The notes under the pieces were generated by a model. That model had not been told where the DNA came from. It was given only the letters and a program-made list of their open reading frames with translations, and did not search any database. Shown piece after piece: positions 27,417 through 36,705 of a stretch of DNA of 64,000 nt; position 1 is the first letter of the stretch, and every line of letters begins with the position of its first letter. The position numbers were made by a program, and so were the translations under genes. Source of the stretch: Gemmatimonadota bacterium (GTDB lineage Bacteria > Gemmatimonadota > Gemmatimonadetes > Gemmatimonadales > Gemmatimonadaceae). The DNA lies in contig JAQBPX010000011.1 in assembly GCA_028287305.1 (NCBI GenBank), forward strand, positions 62,001-126,000, given 5' to 3'.

Positions 27417-27504
27417 GGCCGTCCCTGCAGTCCGATCGTTCGTGCGGGCGTGCGCCTCCGGCGCGGTCCGCTTCCAGTTGGTGCCGATCTCCAAAGGGGC
27501 GTGT

Positions 27505-28398
27505 ATGGAGCAAGCGACCGAATCCAGGTCCTCCAAGGGTTACTTCCGCTCGTCTCCCTCCACCGCATTCGACCAGTACCTGCAGGACATCCAGAAGCTC
27601 CCCCTGATCGATGATCCGGAAGAGGAGCGACGCCTCGCACGGCGCGCCCAGAAGGGCGACGAAAAGGCCGCCGAGCGGCTGGTGACGGCCAACCTCCGGT
27701 TCGTCATCTCCTACGTCAAGAAGTATCAGGGCCACGGCCTCGACCTCTCCGAGCTCGTCGCCATCGGCAACGAGGGCCTCCTCAAGGCCGTTCGCAAGTT
27801 CGACCCTGACCAAGGGGTCAAGTTCATCTCGTACGCCGTCTGGTGGGTCCGCCAGGCCGTCCTGAAGGCCCTGGCCGAGCAGACGCGCTCCGTGCGCATC
27901 CCGCTCAACCAGAACTCGCAGCTCATCCGCCTCGCGCGCGCCGAGACCATCCTGGCGCAGGTGCTCAAGCGGGATCCCACCGAGGGCGAGATCGCACGCC
28001 TCCTCGAGGAGACGCCGGAGGTCATCCGCGCCTCCAAGCAGATGGCGGCCACCGAGGTCTCCCTCGATGCCCCCATCGACCGCTCCGATCGCGAAGCCTC
28101 CACCCTCGGCGAGCGCTTCGCCGGCGTGGATGGCAGCGAGATCGAGGAAGTCACCGACTACAAGCTGATGCGCGAGTTCATCGAGCGCGTCTTCCGTCGC
28201 TACCTCACCCCCCGCGAGCGGAAGATCCTCTTCCTCTACTACGGGCTGGATGAAGGCGCCGAGGCCATGACGCTCGAGAAGATCGGCGCGCTCATGGGCG
28301 TCACGCGCGAGCGGATCCGCCAGATCCGCGAGCGGGCCTTCGAGAAGCTGCGCGAGAGCCCCGACGGTCGCGCCCTCTCCGCCTACTGGGCGACCTGA
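27505..28398 (+). CDS. rpoD: Housekeeping-type sigma-70 factor, short form without region 1.1
   Basis: The 297 residues start at MEQATESRSSKG behind an AAAGGGG ribosome-binding site. Region 1.2 (AFDQYLQDIQKLPLI), regions 2.1-2.4 (ANLRFVISYVKKYQ, GNEGLLKAVRKFD, FISYAVWWVRQAV), region 3, and region 4.2 helix-turn-helix (TLEKIGALMGVTRERIRQIRE) are all intact. Region 1.1 and the non-conserved insert of proteobacterial RpoD are absent, as in the primary sigma factors of Bacteroidetes. It could be the primary factor or a group-2 paralogue. It has its own promoter upstream and a strong terminator directly downstream. Confidence 0.92.
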   Translation: MEQATESRSSKGYFRSSPSTAFDQYLQDIQKLPLIDDPEEERRLARRAQKGDEKAAERLVTANLRFVISYVKKYQGHGLDLSELVAIGNEGLLKAVRKFDPDQGVKFISYAVWWVRQAVLKALAEQTRSVRIPLNQNSQLIRLARAETILAQVLKRDPTEGEIARLLEETPEVIRASKQMAATEVSLDAPIDRSDREASTLGERFAGVDGSEIEEVTDYKLMREFIERVFRRYLTPRERKILFLYYGLDEGAEAMTLEKIGALMGVTRERIRQIRERAFEKLRESPDGRALSAYWAT

Positions 28399-28421
28399 AC
28401 GCGGTTCACAAAGGTGTAATC

Positions 28422-28449
28422 GGGGGCCACGGGTTTTCCCGTGGCCCCC
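28422..28449 (+). terminator. Intrinsic terminator after the sigma-factor gene
   Basis: A perfect 12-bp stem (28422-28433 with 28438-28449, GGGGGCCACGGG on the left) closes a TTTT loop 23 nt after the stop codon. The downstream tract is GTCGCATCTTTA, so the T-run is poor, but stem strength and position argue for a terminator. It insulates rpoD from the polysaccharide gene at 28470. Confidence 0.75.
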
Positions 28450-28469
28450 GTCGCATCTTTACAGGCTGA

Positions 28470-31400
28470 ATGGCCGAACGCCCCTCAATCTTCATCGACG
28501 AATCCGGCAGGCGCTGGCGACGCATCCGTCGCGTGGCGATCGCGCTGGGTGTCCTCACCTCGCTGATCGCGCTCGTGATCGTGGCGAGCCTGGTGTTTCC
28601 GCCCATCCCGCCCGAGGTGCGCCTCAGCGCGCCCGCCTCGGCCGCCGGCCTGCGCCCCGAGCGCAACCCGCGCGTGCCGCTCACCGAGCTGCAGCGCGAG
28701 CGCGTGTCGCTGCAGCGAAAGCTGCGCGCGGCGGTGGCCCGGTACGGCACCACGCCGGCGCGGCGCGCGGCGTCCATTCCGGCGAGCACCATCACGCAGC
28801 GCACCACGCGCGGTGGCCGCGCCGGAAAGCCCATCGTCGCCGGCTTCTACGTGAACTGGGACGACAACGCCTTCGCGTCGCTCACGCTCAACCTGCAGAA
28901 GCTGGACTGGGTGGTGGGCGAGTGGGGCTTCCTCGCCGCGAACGGCGACTCGCTCCGCATCTCGGTGGACCGCCGCGTGCTCGAGCTGGTGGCGCGCGAG
29001 GACGAGGCGCACCGCCCGCAGCTGTTCATGTCCATCACCAACTTCGACTCCGTGCAGAAGCGCTGGAGCCCGGAGAACCTGCGCGCGCTGCTCACGCGTC
29101 CCGCCGTTCGCGCCCGCGCGCTGCGGCAGGTGCACGCCACGGTCGAGACATACGGGCTGGCCGGCGTCACCATCGACTTCGAGGAAGTGCCCCCCGACCT
29201 GGCGGACACGGTGCTCGCCTTCACGCGCGACGTGCATGCCGAGCTCGCGCGCGCCGGACGCCTGACCACCGCGGCGATCCACGCCGGCATCTCCGACGAG
29301 GAGCTGAAGCGCTGGGCCGGCGCGACCGATCGGCTCTTCCCGATGCTCTTCGACGAGCACTATGGAAAGGGAGACCCCGGCCCCATCGCCACGCAACGCT
29401 GGTACGAGGAGCGCGCGCGGCACATGGTGACGATAGTGCCGGCCAGCAAGCTGGTGCTGATGATCGGCGCCTACGGCTACGACTGGAACGACGCGGACTA
29501 TGCGGTGCGCAATGGGGCCGACGCGATCACCTTCCAGGAGGTGATGGCCGCCGCGCGCGCGAGCGGCGCGCGCCCCACCTTCGATCGCGCCTCGCTCAAC
29601 TCGCTGCTCACCTACCAGGCGGCGGACTCGGTCGACCACGTCATCTGGTTCCTCGACGCGGTGACCGCATGGAACGAGATCAGGCTCGCGCGCACGCTTG
29701 GCGTCGCGGGAAGCGCCATCTGGCGGCTGGGCGGCGAGGATCGCGCGATCTGGAATGCGATCGGCGAGGACGGCACCCTCTTCGCGGCCGACAGCCTGCG
29801 CCGCATCCCCAGCGGCTACTACCCCGAGATCGTGGGGAGCGGCGAGATCCTGCAGATCACCGCCTTTCCCACCGACGGCTCGCGCGTGGTGCGCGTGGAC
29901 CCCGTGTCGGGTGAGGTCACGGGGCAGAACGTGGAGCGCACGCCGGTGTCGTACGTGGTCAGCCGCTTCGGTGGGCAGTACCAGCACCGCGTCGCGCTCA
30001 CCTTCGACGACGGGCCGGACTCGCGCTGGACGCCGCACATTCTCGACACGCTCGCCAGCCGCGGGGTGCACGGCACCTTCTTCGTGATCGGGCGCAACGT
30101 GGACGCGCACATCCCGCTCATCCGCCGGATGTACCGCGAGGGGAACGAGATCGGGAACCACACCTTCAACCACCCCAACCTCGCACTCACGCGCGACGTG
30201 GTGACGCGGCTCGAGATCGACGCGACCGAGCGCGTGATCGAGGCGGTGGTGGATCGCGGGACCACCTTCTTTCGCCCGCCGTACTTCGGCGACGCCGAGC
30301 CGACCACGGCGGAGGAGCTGGTGCCGGTGGGGATCGCGTCGCGGCGGCGCTACTGGACGATCGGCCTGCACGTGGACTCGGAGGACTGGCAGGAGAGCGA
30401 CCCGGATTCGATCGTCGCGACCGTGCTGCGCGAGCGGCCCAAGGGCAACATCATCCTGCTGCACGACTCGGGCGGTGACCGCTCCGGCACCGTCGCGGCC
30501 CTCGGCATCATCATCGACTCGCTGCGCGCGCGCGGCGACACGCTGGTGCTCGTGTCGGACCTGGCCGGCATCACGCGCGACCAGGCCATGCCGCCGCTGG
30601 CAACGCTCGGCCGCATCCGCCGACTGGCGCAGCTGGCGGGCTTCGGGCTGCTCGGCGGCACCGAGATCCTGCTTTACTGGTTCTTCACCATCGCGGTGGT
30701 GCTGGGGATCGCGCGCCTCATGATCATCGGCGCGCTCGCCATCGTGCAACGGCTGCTCGAGCACCAGCGGCTCGAGACGCCAACGCCCTTCGCACCGCCG
30801 GTGAGCGTGCTCGTTCCGGCGTACAATGAAGAGAAGGTCATCGCGCGAACGATCGAGAGCGTGCTCACGCAGCGCTACGCCGGCGACATCGAGGTCATCG
30901 TGGTGGACGATGGCTCGCGCGACGGCACCGCCGACGCGGCGCAGCGCATTGCCGATGGCGACGCGCGCATCACGGTGATCCGCAAGGCGAACGGCGGCAA
31001 GGCGAGCGCGCTCAACGTGGGGCTGACGCGCGCCAGCCACCTGATCGTGGTGGCGCTCGACGCCGACACGATCTTCTCGCCCGACACCGTCCGCGAGCTG
31101 GTGCAGCCGCTGAGCAAGGCCCGCGTAGGCGCCGTGGCCGGCAACGCAAAGGTGGGCAACCGCGTGAACATCGTCACGCGCTGGCAGGCGCTCGAGTACG
31201 TGACCAGCCAGAACCTGGACCGGCGCGCCTTCAGCCTCTTGAATTGCATCACGGTGGTGCCCGGCGCAGTGGGAGCGTGGCGTCGCGACCTCATTCGGCA
31301 GCTCGGTGGATTTCGCGACGATACCCTGGCCGAGGATCAGGACCTCACGCTCGAGGTGCGGCGCGCCGGCTACCAGGTGGCATACGCCGACGCGGCCGTG

Positions 31401-31919
31401 GCCTATACCGAGGCGCCCGACACGCTGAGGGGGCTCGCGAGGCAGCGCTTTCGCTGGTCGTTCGGCACCCTGCAGTGTGCGTGGAAGCATCGCGACGCGC
31501 TGTTCCGGCCGCGGTACGGCGCACTTGGGTCGATCGGGCTGCCCAACGTCTGGCTCTTTCAGCTCCTGCTGCCGGCCATCTCGCCGCTTGCGGACCTGCT
31601 CTTCGTCTGGAGCCTGGTGTCCGTCTGGTCCACGTGGGAACAGCATGGCTCGACGTATGCCCTGACCAACCTCTCGCAGGTGATGACCTACTACGTGGTC
31701 TTCCTGGTGGTGGACTGGGGCGCGAGCATGCTCGCGTTCCTCATGGAGCCAGGCGAGGACAAGTCGCTCACCTGGCTCATCGTGCTGCAGCGCTTCGCGT
31801 ACCGGCAGGTCATGTACTGGGTGGTGGTGAAGTCGTTCATCGCAGCGGTGCGTGGGCGCGTGGTCGGATGGGGCAACCTGGAGCGGAAGGCGACCGTCTC
31901 GCTCGCCGCAGAAACGTGA
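28470..31919 (+). CDS. Trifunctional exopolysaccharide enzyme: GH18-like hydrolase, NodB deacetylase, GT2 synthase
   Basis: The 1149 residues are arranged as an N-terminal membrane helix (about 14-40), a GH18-like domain (about 100-420, catalytic Glu238 in GVTIDFEEV), a NodB polysaccharide deacetylase (about 505-690, D513/D514 in TFDDGPD, His564/His568 in HTFNHP), two membrane helices (about 725-765), a GT2 synthase (about 775-1000, VVDDGSRDG, EDQDLT, QRFRWSFG) and C-terminal helices. The hydrolase and deacetylase would face the periplasm and the synthase the cytoplasm. In E. coli PgaB and PgaC split these roles for poly-N-acetylglucosamine, so one polypeptide may make, deacetylate and trim a hexosamine polymer. 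Substrate is inferred. Confidence 0.93.
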   Translation: MAERPSIFIDESGRRWRRIRRVAIALGVLTSLIALVIVASLVFPPIPPEVRLSAPASAAGLRPERNPRVPLTELQRERVSLQRKLRAAVARYGTTPARRAASIPASTITQRTTRGGRAGKPIVAGFYVNWDDNAFASLTLNLQKLDWVVGEWGFLAANGDSLRISVDRRVLELVAREDEAHRPQLFMSITNFDSVQKRWSPENLRALLTRPAVRARALRQVHATVETYGLAGVTIDFEEVPPDLADTVLAFTRDVHAELARAGRLTTAAIHAGISDEELKRWAGATDRLFPMLFDEHYGKGDPGPIATQRWYEERARHMVTIVPASKLVLMIGAYGYDWNDADYAVRNGADAITFQEVMAAARASGARPTFDRASLNSLLTYQAADSVDHVIWFLDAVTAWNEIRLARTLGVAGSAIWRLGGEDRAIWNAIGEDGTLFAADSLRRIPSGYYPEIVGSGEILQITAFPTDGSRVVRVDPVSGEVTGQNVERTPVSYVVSRFGGQYQHRVALTFDDGPDSRWTPHILDTLASRGVHGTFFVIGRNVDAHIPLIRRMYREGNEIGNHTFNHPNLALTRDVVTRLEIDATERVIEAVVDRGTTFFRPPYFGDAEPTTAEELVPVGIASRRRYWTIGLHVDSEDWQESDPDSIVATVLRERPKGNIILLHDSGGDRSGTVAALGIIIDSLRARGDTLVLVSDLAGITRDQAMPPLATLGRIRRLAQLAGFGLLGGTEILLYWFFTIAVVLGIARLMIIGALAIVQRLLEHQRLETPTPFAPPVSVLVPAYNEEKVIARTIESVLTQRYAGDIEVIVVDDGSRDGTADAAQRIADGDARITVIRKANGGKASALNVGLTRASHLIVVALDADTIFSPDTVRELVQPLSKARVGAVAGNAKVGNRVNIVTRWQALEYVTSQNLDRRAFSLLNCITVVPGAVGAWRRDLIRQLGGFRDDTLAEDQDLTLEVRRAGYQVAYADAAVAYTEAPDTLRGLARQRFRWSFGTLQCAWKHRDALFRPRYGALGSIGLPNVWLFQLLLPAISPLADLLFVWSLVSVWSTWEQHGSTYALTNLSQVMTYYVVFLVVDWGASMLAFLMEPGEDKSLTWLIVLQRFAYRQVMYWVVVKSFIAAVRGRVVGWGNLERKATVSLAAET

Positions 31920-31935
31920 CCCGAACCGGCATCGC

Positions 31936-32799
31936 ATGGCCGAGCCCGTGATCGCCTTCGTGAACGGCAAGTCCGAGCGCCTGGAAGAGGTGCAGGCCGC
32001 CGTGCGCGACGTGGGTGGGATCGACCTGCGCGTTGTGGAACCGGCGCAGCTCGCCGCGGAGATGCTCAAGGCGATAGATGCCGGCGCGCGTCGCATCATT
32101 GTCGCCGGCGGGGACGGCACCATTGGCAGCGCCGCCAACGTGGCGGTGCAGCACGGCATCGAGCTCGGCATCGTCCCGGCCGGCACGCTCAACCACTTCG
32201 CGAAGTTCGTGAAGCTTCCCGAGTCACTCGCGGACGCGGTGCGCGTGGCGCGCGACGCCCCCGCCCGCCCGATGGACGTGGCCGAGTGCAACGGACGAAT
32301 CTTCCTGAACACCAGCTCGGTGGGCGCCTACGCGAACTTCGTCAGGCGGCGCGAGAAATACGAGGGGAAGCTCGGCTACCATTTCGCCACGCTCGTTGCG
32401 GCGGTCGTCACCTTCGCGCGCCTGCAGCCGTTCGTGCTCCAGCTGGAGGTGAATGGCGTCGCCAGCAGGTACGTCACGCCCCTGGTGTTCATCGGCGTGG
32501 GCGAGCGCGAGATGAAGATCCCGGCGGTGGGCGACAGGGTGGAGGGCGGGCGGCAGGGCCTGCACGTGATGGTCATCCGCGGTCGCGCGCGGCTCGGCTA
32601 CCTGGCCGTGGCCTTTGCCGCAGCGTCGCGCGGCATCTGGGCGGCCGCGCGCACCCCGGAGCTCGACAGCTTCATCGTGTCCCGCTGCACCATCGAGCAG
32701 CGGCACGACACGCTGGCGCTCGATGGCGAGATCGTGCGCATGCCCTCGCCACTCGAGTACGCGCTTCGCTCGGCTGCGCTGCTGGTGGCCGGGGCGTAG
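31936..32799 (+). CDS. Diacylglycerol/lipid kinase family protein (second paralogue)
   Basis: This 287-residue protein starts at MAEPVIAFVNGKSERLEE. Catalytic-domain motifs are IIVAGGDGTIGSAAN and LGIVPAGTLNHFAK, followed by a C-terminal beta sandwich (VSRCTIEQRHDTLALDGE). The usual GTGNxxA of DAGKs reads AGTLNHFAK, the variant typical of YegS/BmrU-like members. It lies 16 nt after the polysaccharide enzyme and 8 nt before glcD. Phosphorylation of an undecaprenyl-, diacyl- or other lipid alcohol is expected; the link to polysaccharide synthesis is inference. Confidence 0.88.
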   Translation: MAEPVIAFVNGKSERLEEVQAAVRDVGGIDLRVVEPAQLAAEMLKAIDAGARRIIVAGGDGTIGSAANVAVQHGIELGIVPAGTLNHFAKFVKLPESLADAVRVARDAPARPMDVAECNGRIFLNTSSVGAYANFVRRREKYEGKLGYHFATLVAAVVTFARLQPFVLQLEVNGVASRYVTPLVFIGVGEREMKIPAVGDRVEGGRQGLHVMVIRGRARLGYLAVAFAAASRGIWAAARTPELDSFIVSRCTIEQRHDTLALDGEIVRMPSPLEYALRSAALLVAGA

Positions 32800-32807
32800 C
32801 TTTCGGC

Positions 32808-34217
32808 ATGGAGCTGATCGAGCGCCTGGAGCAGGTGGTGGGAGCGAGGCGCGTGCTGCGCCGCCGCAGCGAGCTCGTGACGTATGCCGCCGATGGCCTG
32901 CCGTCGTACAACAAGCTGCCGTCACTCGGCGTGTTTCCCGGCACCCGCGAGGAACTGCTGTCGGTGGTTCGCGTGCTCGCCGAGGCGAACGTCGCGTTCG
33001 TGGCGCGCGGTGCGGGCACCGGGCTGTCGGGCGGGGCGCTCGCCGACGGCGTGGTGCTGCTCGGCCTCAATCGCCTGTCGCGCATCATCTCGATCGACGC
33101 GGAGAACGGGCTCGCGGTGGTGGAGCCCGGGGTGGTGAATGCTGCGCTGACCCGCGCCGCATCGGTGCATGGACTTCACTACGCGCCCGATCCGTCCAGC
33201 CAGGCCGCATGCACCATCGGCGGCAACGTGGCGGAGAATGCGGGCGGTCCGCACTGCCTCAAGTACGGCGTGACGCTCAATCACGTGGTGGCATGCACCG
33301 TGGCCCTGCCCTCCGGCGAGATCGCGACGCTCGGCTGCGCGAGTGGCGAGGCGGATGGGCTCGACCTGCTCGGCGCGTTCGTGGGGAGCGAGGGCTGCTT
33401 CGGTGTGGCGCTCGACGTCACCGTGAAGCTGTCGCGCGACCCCCAGTCGGTGCGCACCATGCTCGCGGACTTCATGTCCATGGACGATGCCGCGCAGAGC
33501 GTGTCCTCGGTGATTGCCACGGGCATCATCCCGGCAGCGCTCGAGATGATGGACAACCCGACCATTCGCGCGGTCGAGGCGTCGATCTATGCGGCGGGCT
33601 ACCCGACGGACGCCGCGGCCGTGCTGTTGATCGAGCTCGATGGCGCCGAGGCGGGGCTGGCGGAGGAGGCGGCGCTCATCGCGTCCATCTGCATGGCGCA
33701 CGGCGCGCGCGAGGTGCGCGTCGCCAGCGATCCCGCCGAGCGTGCGCGGCTCTGGCAGGGGAGGAAGAAGGCGTTCGGCGCGATGGGGCGCATCTCGCCG
33801 CACCTGGTGGTGCAGGATGCGGTGGTGCCGCGCACGAAGCTCCCGGCGATCCTGGAACGCATTGCGGAGATCGGCGCGCGACACCGGGTGAAGGTGTGCA
33901 ACGTGTTCCACGCCGGCGACGGCAACCTGCACCCGAACATTCCGTATGATGCGGGTGATGCCGACGAAACGGCGCGCGTGCACCTGGCGATGGGCGAGAT
34001 CATGCGTGCCTGCGTGGCGGCGGGCGGCACGATCACGGGGGAGCACGGGATCGGGATCGACAAGCTGGACTACATGGAAGACCTCTTCAGCGCAGACACG
34101 CTGTCCGCCATGTGTGCGCTGCGCGACGTCTTCGATCCCGATCGCCGCTCGAACCCGGGCAAGGTGGTGCCCCTGCATTCGTGCAGGGAATGGCGCATGG
34201 CGAAGTCCGCGCAGTGA
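32808..34217 (+). CDS. glcD: Glycolate oxidase FAD subunit GlcD
   Basis: The 469 residues contain a PCMH-type FAD-binding domain (FVARGAGTGLSGGALAD, then CTIGGNVAENAGGPHCLKYG) and an FAD-oxidase C-terminal domain with the substrate/metal motifs FHAGDGNLHPN and GEHGIGIDKLDYM. It oxidises glycolate (or D-lactate) to glyoxylate and passes electrons through GlcF to the respiratory chain. The ATG at 32808 gives the normal family length; upstream open sequence belongs to the lipid-kinase gene in another frame. It ends in a GTGA overlap with glcE, so the three subunits are translationally coupled. Confidence 0.95.
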   Translation: MELIERLEQVVGARRVLRRRSELVTYAADGLPSYNKLPSLGVFPGTREELLSVVRVLAEANVAFVARGAGTGLSGGALADGVVLLGLNRLSRIISIDAENGLAVVEPGVVNAALTRAASVHGLHYAPDPSSQAACTIGGNVAENAGGPHCLKYGVTLNHVVACTVALPSGEIATLGCASGEADGLDLLGAFVGSEGCFGVALDVTVKLSRDPQSVRTMLADFMSMDDAAQSVSSVIATGIIPAALEMMDNPTIRAVEASIYAAGYPTDAAAVLLIELDGAEAGLAEEAALIASICMAHGAREVRVASDPAERARLWQGRKKAFGAMGRISPHLVVQDAVVPRTKLPAILERIAEIGARHRVKVCNVFHAGDGNLHPNIPYDAGDADETARVHLAMGEIMRACVAAGGTITGEHGIGIDKLDYMEDLFSADTLSAMCALRDVFDPDRRSNPGKVVPLHSCREWRMAKSAQ

Positions 34218-35350
34218 ACACCGCGCGGGTGGCGGAAGCGCTTGCGGATGCGCGATCGAGCGGTGATGCGCTCCGCCTCGTGTCCGGTGGCGCGTGGCTG
34301 GATGCCAACCGTCCGGTGCGCGCGAGCTCGCGCCTGGAGCTGGCGGAGAACCGCGGGATCACCGCGTACGAGCCGGGCGACCTGACCATCACGGCGCGCG
34401 CGGGCACCACCCTCCGGGAAGTCGCCGACACGGTGGGCGCGGCGCGGCAATGGCTGCCGCTCGACCCATACGGCACCGACCACGCGACAGTGGGGGCAAT
34501 CGTCGCAACCGGCTCGAGTGGCCCGCTCGCCACGGGCTATGGAACGCCGCGCGACATGACGCTGGGCTGTGAATTCGTGTCGGGCTCCGGGCTCGTGGTG
34601 CAGGCGGGCGGGCGCGTGGTGAAGAACGTGGCGGGCTTCGACCTCGTGCGCCTGGTGACCGGCTCGTGGGGATCGCTCGGCGCAATCACGGAGGTCACGC
34701 TGCGCCTGAGGGCACTGCCGCAGCGCGACGTCACCATCGCGCTCCCGCTCGACGCCGGCGCTGGCGCGGCAGGCATTCGCAGCCTTGCCCCGTTGCCGGC
34801 CGCAGCGGAGCTGCTCTCGCCGCGCCTGTCGGAGCGGCTCGGCTTCGGTGGAGTGGAGGTGCTGCTGGTGCGACTGACCGGGAGCGAGCTTGCGGTGAAC
34901 GCGCAGCGCTCTGCACTCGCGGCGCTGGGTGGCGCGGCGCGAGATGAGGAAGTGGATCGCTGGGCTGCGTTGCGCGCAGCGGACGATCACGCCGCGGCAA
35001 TCGTCCGGATATCGACGCTGCCCTCGGAGCTTCCGCGCACGTGGAAGCTGGCGTGCGCGCTCACGGCGTCGTTCACCGGCGCGTGGTGCAGCGCGCAGCC
35101 CGTGCGGGGCGTGGTGCGGCTCGTGTTCCCGAAGCCCGGCGAGGGGGACCTGCAGTGGGAGCGCGACCTGGCCGCGCGCCTCGCTGCGCTCACGAGCGAG
35201 CGGATGCGCGCGATATTCGAGCGGCTGCCCGCCGCACTGTGGACCACGCTGGCGCCTTCGGCGCTGGGCGATGGCCTCTCGCGCGGCATCAAGGAGCGCT
35301 TCGACCCCGGAAGCATCCTCAACCCCGGCATCTGGGGAGAACCCGCATGA
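34214..35350 (+). CDS. glcE: Glycolate oxidase subunit GlcE
   Basis: The 378 residues start from a GTG overlapping the glcD stop. It is a second FAD-binding PCMH-like chain with ARAGTTLREVADTVGA, ATVGAIVATGSSGPLATGYG and GRVVKNVAGFDLVRL, the last being a typical GlcE segment. Its C-terminal end FDPGSILNPG matches the family. It forms part of the GlcDEF complex at the inner membrane. It overlaps glcF by ATGA. Upstream in-frame ATGs exist inside glcD but would create a long overlap, so they are disfavoured. Confidence 0.93.
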   Translation: MNTARVAEALADARSSGDALRLVSGGAWLDANRPVRASSRLELAENRGITAYEPGDLTITARAGTTLREVADTVGAARQWLPLDPYGTDHATVGAIVATGSSGPLATGYGTPRDMTLGCEFVSGSGLVVQAGGRVVKNVAGFDLVRLVTGSWGSLGAITEVTLRLRALPQRDVTIALPLDAGAGAAGIRSLAPLPAAAELLSPRLSERLGFGGVEVLLVRLTGSELAVNAQRSALAALGGAARDEEVDRWAALRAADDHAAAIVRISTLPSELPRTWKLACALTASFTGAWCSAQPVRGVVRLVFPKPGEGDLQWERDLAARLAALTSERMRAIFERLPAALWTTLAPSALGDGLSRGIKERFDPGSILNPGIWGEPA

Positions 35351-36648
35351 GCGACGCGACCACCACGCGCGACCTCGACTCGATGTGCGCCATCCCCGGC
35401 ACGCCGCTCGCCGATGCGCGCGCGGGGATCGACGCCTGCGTCCATTGTGGTTTCTGCCTGCAGTCGTGCCCCACGTACCTCGCGCTGGAAGACGAGAACG
35501 ACAGCCCGCGGGGGCGCATCGTGCTGATGCGCGGGCTGGTGGAGGGCTCGCTTGGCCTCGACGACAGCGACGTGCGCACGCACCTCGACCGCTGCCTGGG
35601 CTGTCGCGCGTGTGAAACGGCGTGTCCCTCGGGCGTGCCCTACGGCCACCTGCTCGAGGCGGCGCGTGCCACGCTGCTCGAGCGCCGGCCGCTTGCGCTC
35701 GTGGCACGGCTGATCCTCGGCGTGTTCGCGAATCGAGTGCTGCTCGCGCTGGCGATGAGCGCCGGTCGGATGATGCGTGCGACGCGCCTGCCGCGAGTGC
35801 TCGGCCGGCTGCCGGGCCGGGCAGGATTCAGCATGGCGATGCTCGCGTCCACCGAGCCGGCGGTGGGCGAGCGCGATTATCCGATAGCGCAGGGCGGCCG
35901 GGAGCGCGTGGCGATCCTGGAGGGATGCGTGATGCAGGGCCTGTACGCGCACGTGAATCGCGCGACCGATCGCACCCTGCGCATGAACGGCTACCGTGTG
36001 GAGCCCGCGGCGGGTCAGCGCTGCTGCGGCGCCCTGCACGCGCATGCCGGCGAGGCCGACACGGCGCGCAGGCTGGCGCGCGAGAACATCGCGGCATTCG
36101 AGCAGTCCGGCGTCGACTTCATCGCCGTGAACGCGGCCGGCTGTGGCGCGATGATGAAGGAGTACGGCCAGCTGCTGGCGGGCGACCCGCAATGGGCCGA
36201 GCGCGCACGGGTGATGTCGGCGCGCGTGCGTGACGTGAGCGAGCTACTCGCGGTGGCCGGGCCGGCGGAAGGCGCGCCGATCTCCCAGCGGGTGACGTAC
36301 GACGCGCCGTGCCACCTGCTGCATGCGCAGCGCGTGGCGCTGCCGCCCATGCAGCTGCTGCGCGCGATCCCCGGGCTCGACCCAGTGCCGCTGGTGGACA
36401 GCGACCAGTGTTGCGGCAGCGCCGGGATCTACAACCTGGTGGAGCCGGGTACGTCGGACGCGGTGCTCGCGCCCAAGCTGCGGCACATCTCGGATACGAG
36501 CGCCGACCTGGTGGCGACCGGCAACCCCGGGTGCCTGATGCAGATCGGCGCCGGGATGCGGCAGGCGGGGATGAAGCAGCGGGGGGTGCATCCCGTGGAA
36601 CTCCTCGATCTCTCGTACGCCCTGAAGAGTGATGCGGTGGTGCAGTGA
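35347..36648 (+). CDS. glcF: Glycolate oxidase iron-sulfur subunit GlcF
   Basis: The 433 residues carry two ferredoxin-type [4Fe-4S] motifs (C31/C34/C37/C41 and C83/C86/C89/C93). Two CCG cysteine-rich domains follow (GQRCCGALH and SDQCCGSAG), the arrangement of GlcF and heterodisulfide-reductase-D-like proteins. It carries electrons from GlcD/GlcE to quinone. It completes the glcDEF operon. A 57-nt gap separates it from the HAD gene downstream, with no obvious terminator. Confidence 0.95.
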   Translation: MSDATTTRDLDSMCAIPGTPLADARAGIDACVHCGFCLQSCPTYLALEDENDSPRGRIVLMRGLVEGSLGLDDSDVRTHLDRCLGCRACETACPSGVPYGHLLEAARATLLERRPLALVARLILGVFANRVLLALAMSAGRMMRATRLPRVLGRLPGRAGFSMAMLASTEPAVGERDYPIAQGGRERVAILEGCVMQGLYAHVNRATDRTLRMNGYRVEPAAGQRCCGALHAHAGEADTARRLARENIAAFEQSGVDFIAVNAAGCGAMMKEYGQLLAGDPQWAERARVMSARVRDVSELLAVAGPAEGAPISQRVTYDAPCHLLHAQRVALPPMQLLRAIPGLDPVPLVDSDQCCGSAGIYNLVEPGTSDAVLAPKLRHISDTSADLVATGNPGCLMQIGAGMRQAGMKQRGVHPVELLDLSYALKSDAVVQ

Positions 36649-36705
36649 TGCAGTGGTGCTGCTGCGCCACTTCTTTCCCGCCCCCGAACCCATTAGTTAC
36701 CACCC

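Larger units (their letters stand above)
27114..27504 (+). other. 391-nt intergenic region: inverted repeat, hairpin and sigma-factor leader
   Basis: No gene is seen. It contains the class B inverted repeat (27127-27256) enclosing a strong hairpin (27162-27182). A promoter-like pair at 27388-27416 follows, then about 80 nt of untranslated leader running to the sigma-factor ATG at 27505. Stretches 27257-27387 show nothing I can assign. Confidence 0.6.

Noticed and set aside
28485-32312. A minus-strand open frame of over 1200 codons opposite the polysaccharide enzyme
   Set aside because: It is the antisense shadow of the GH18-NodB-GT2 gene; no motifs, biased composition, and it crosses two gene boundaries.
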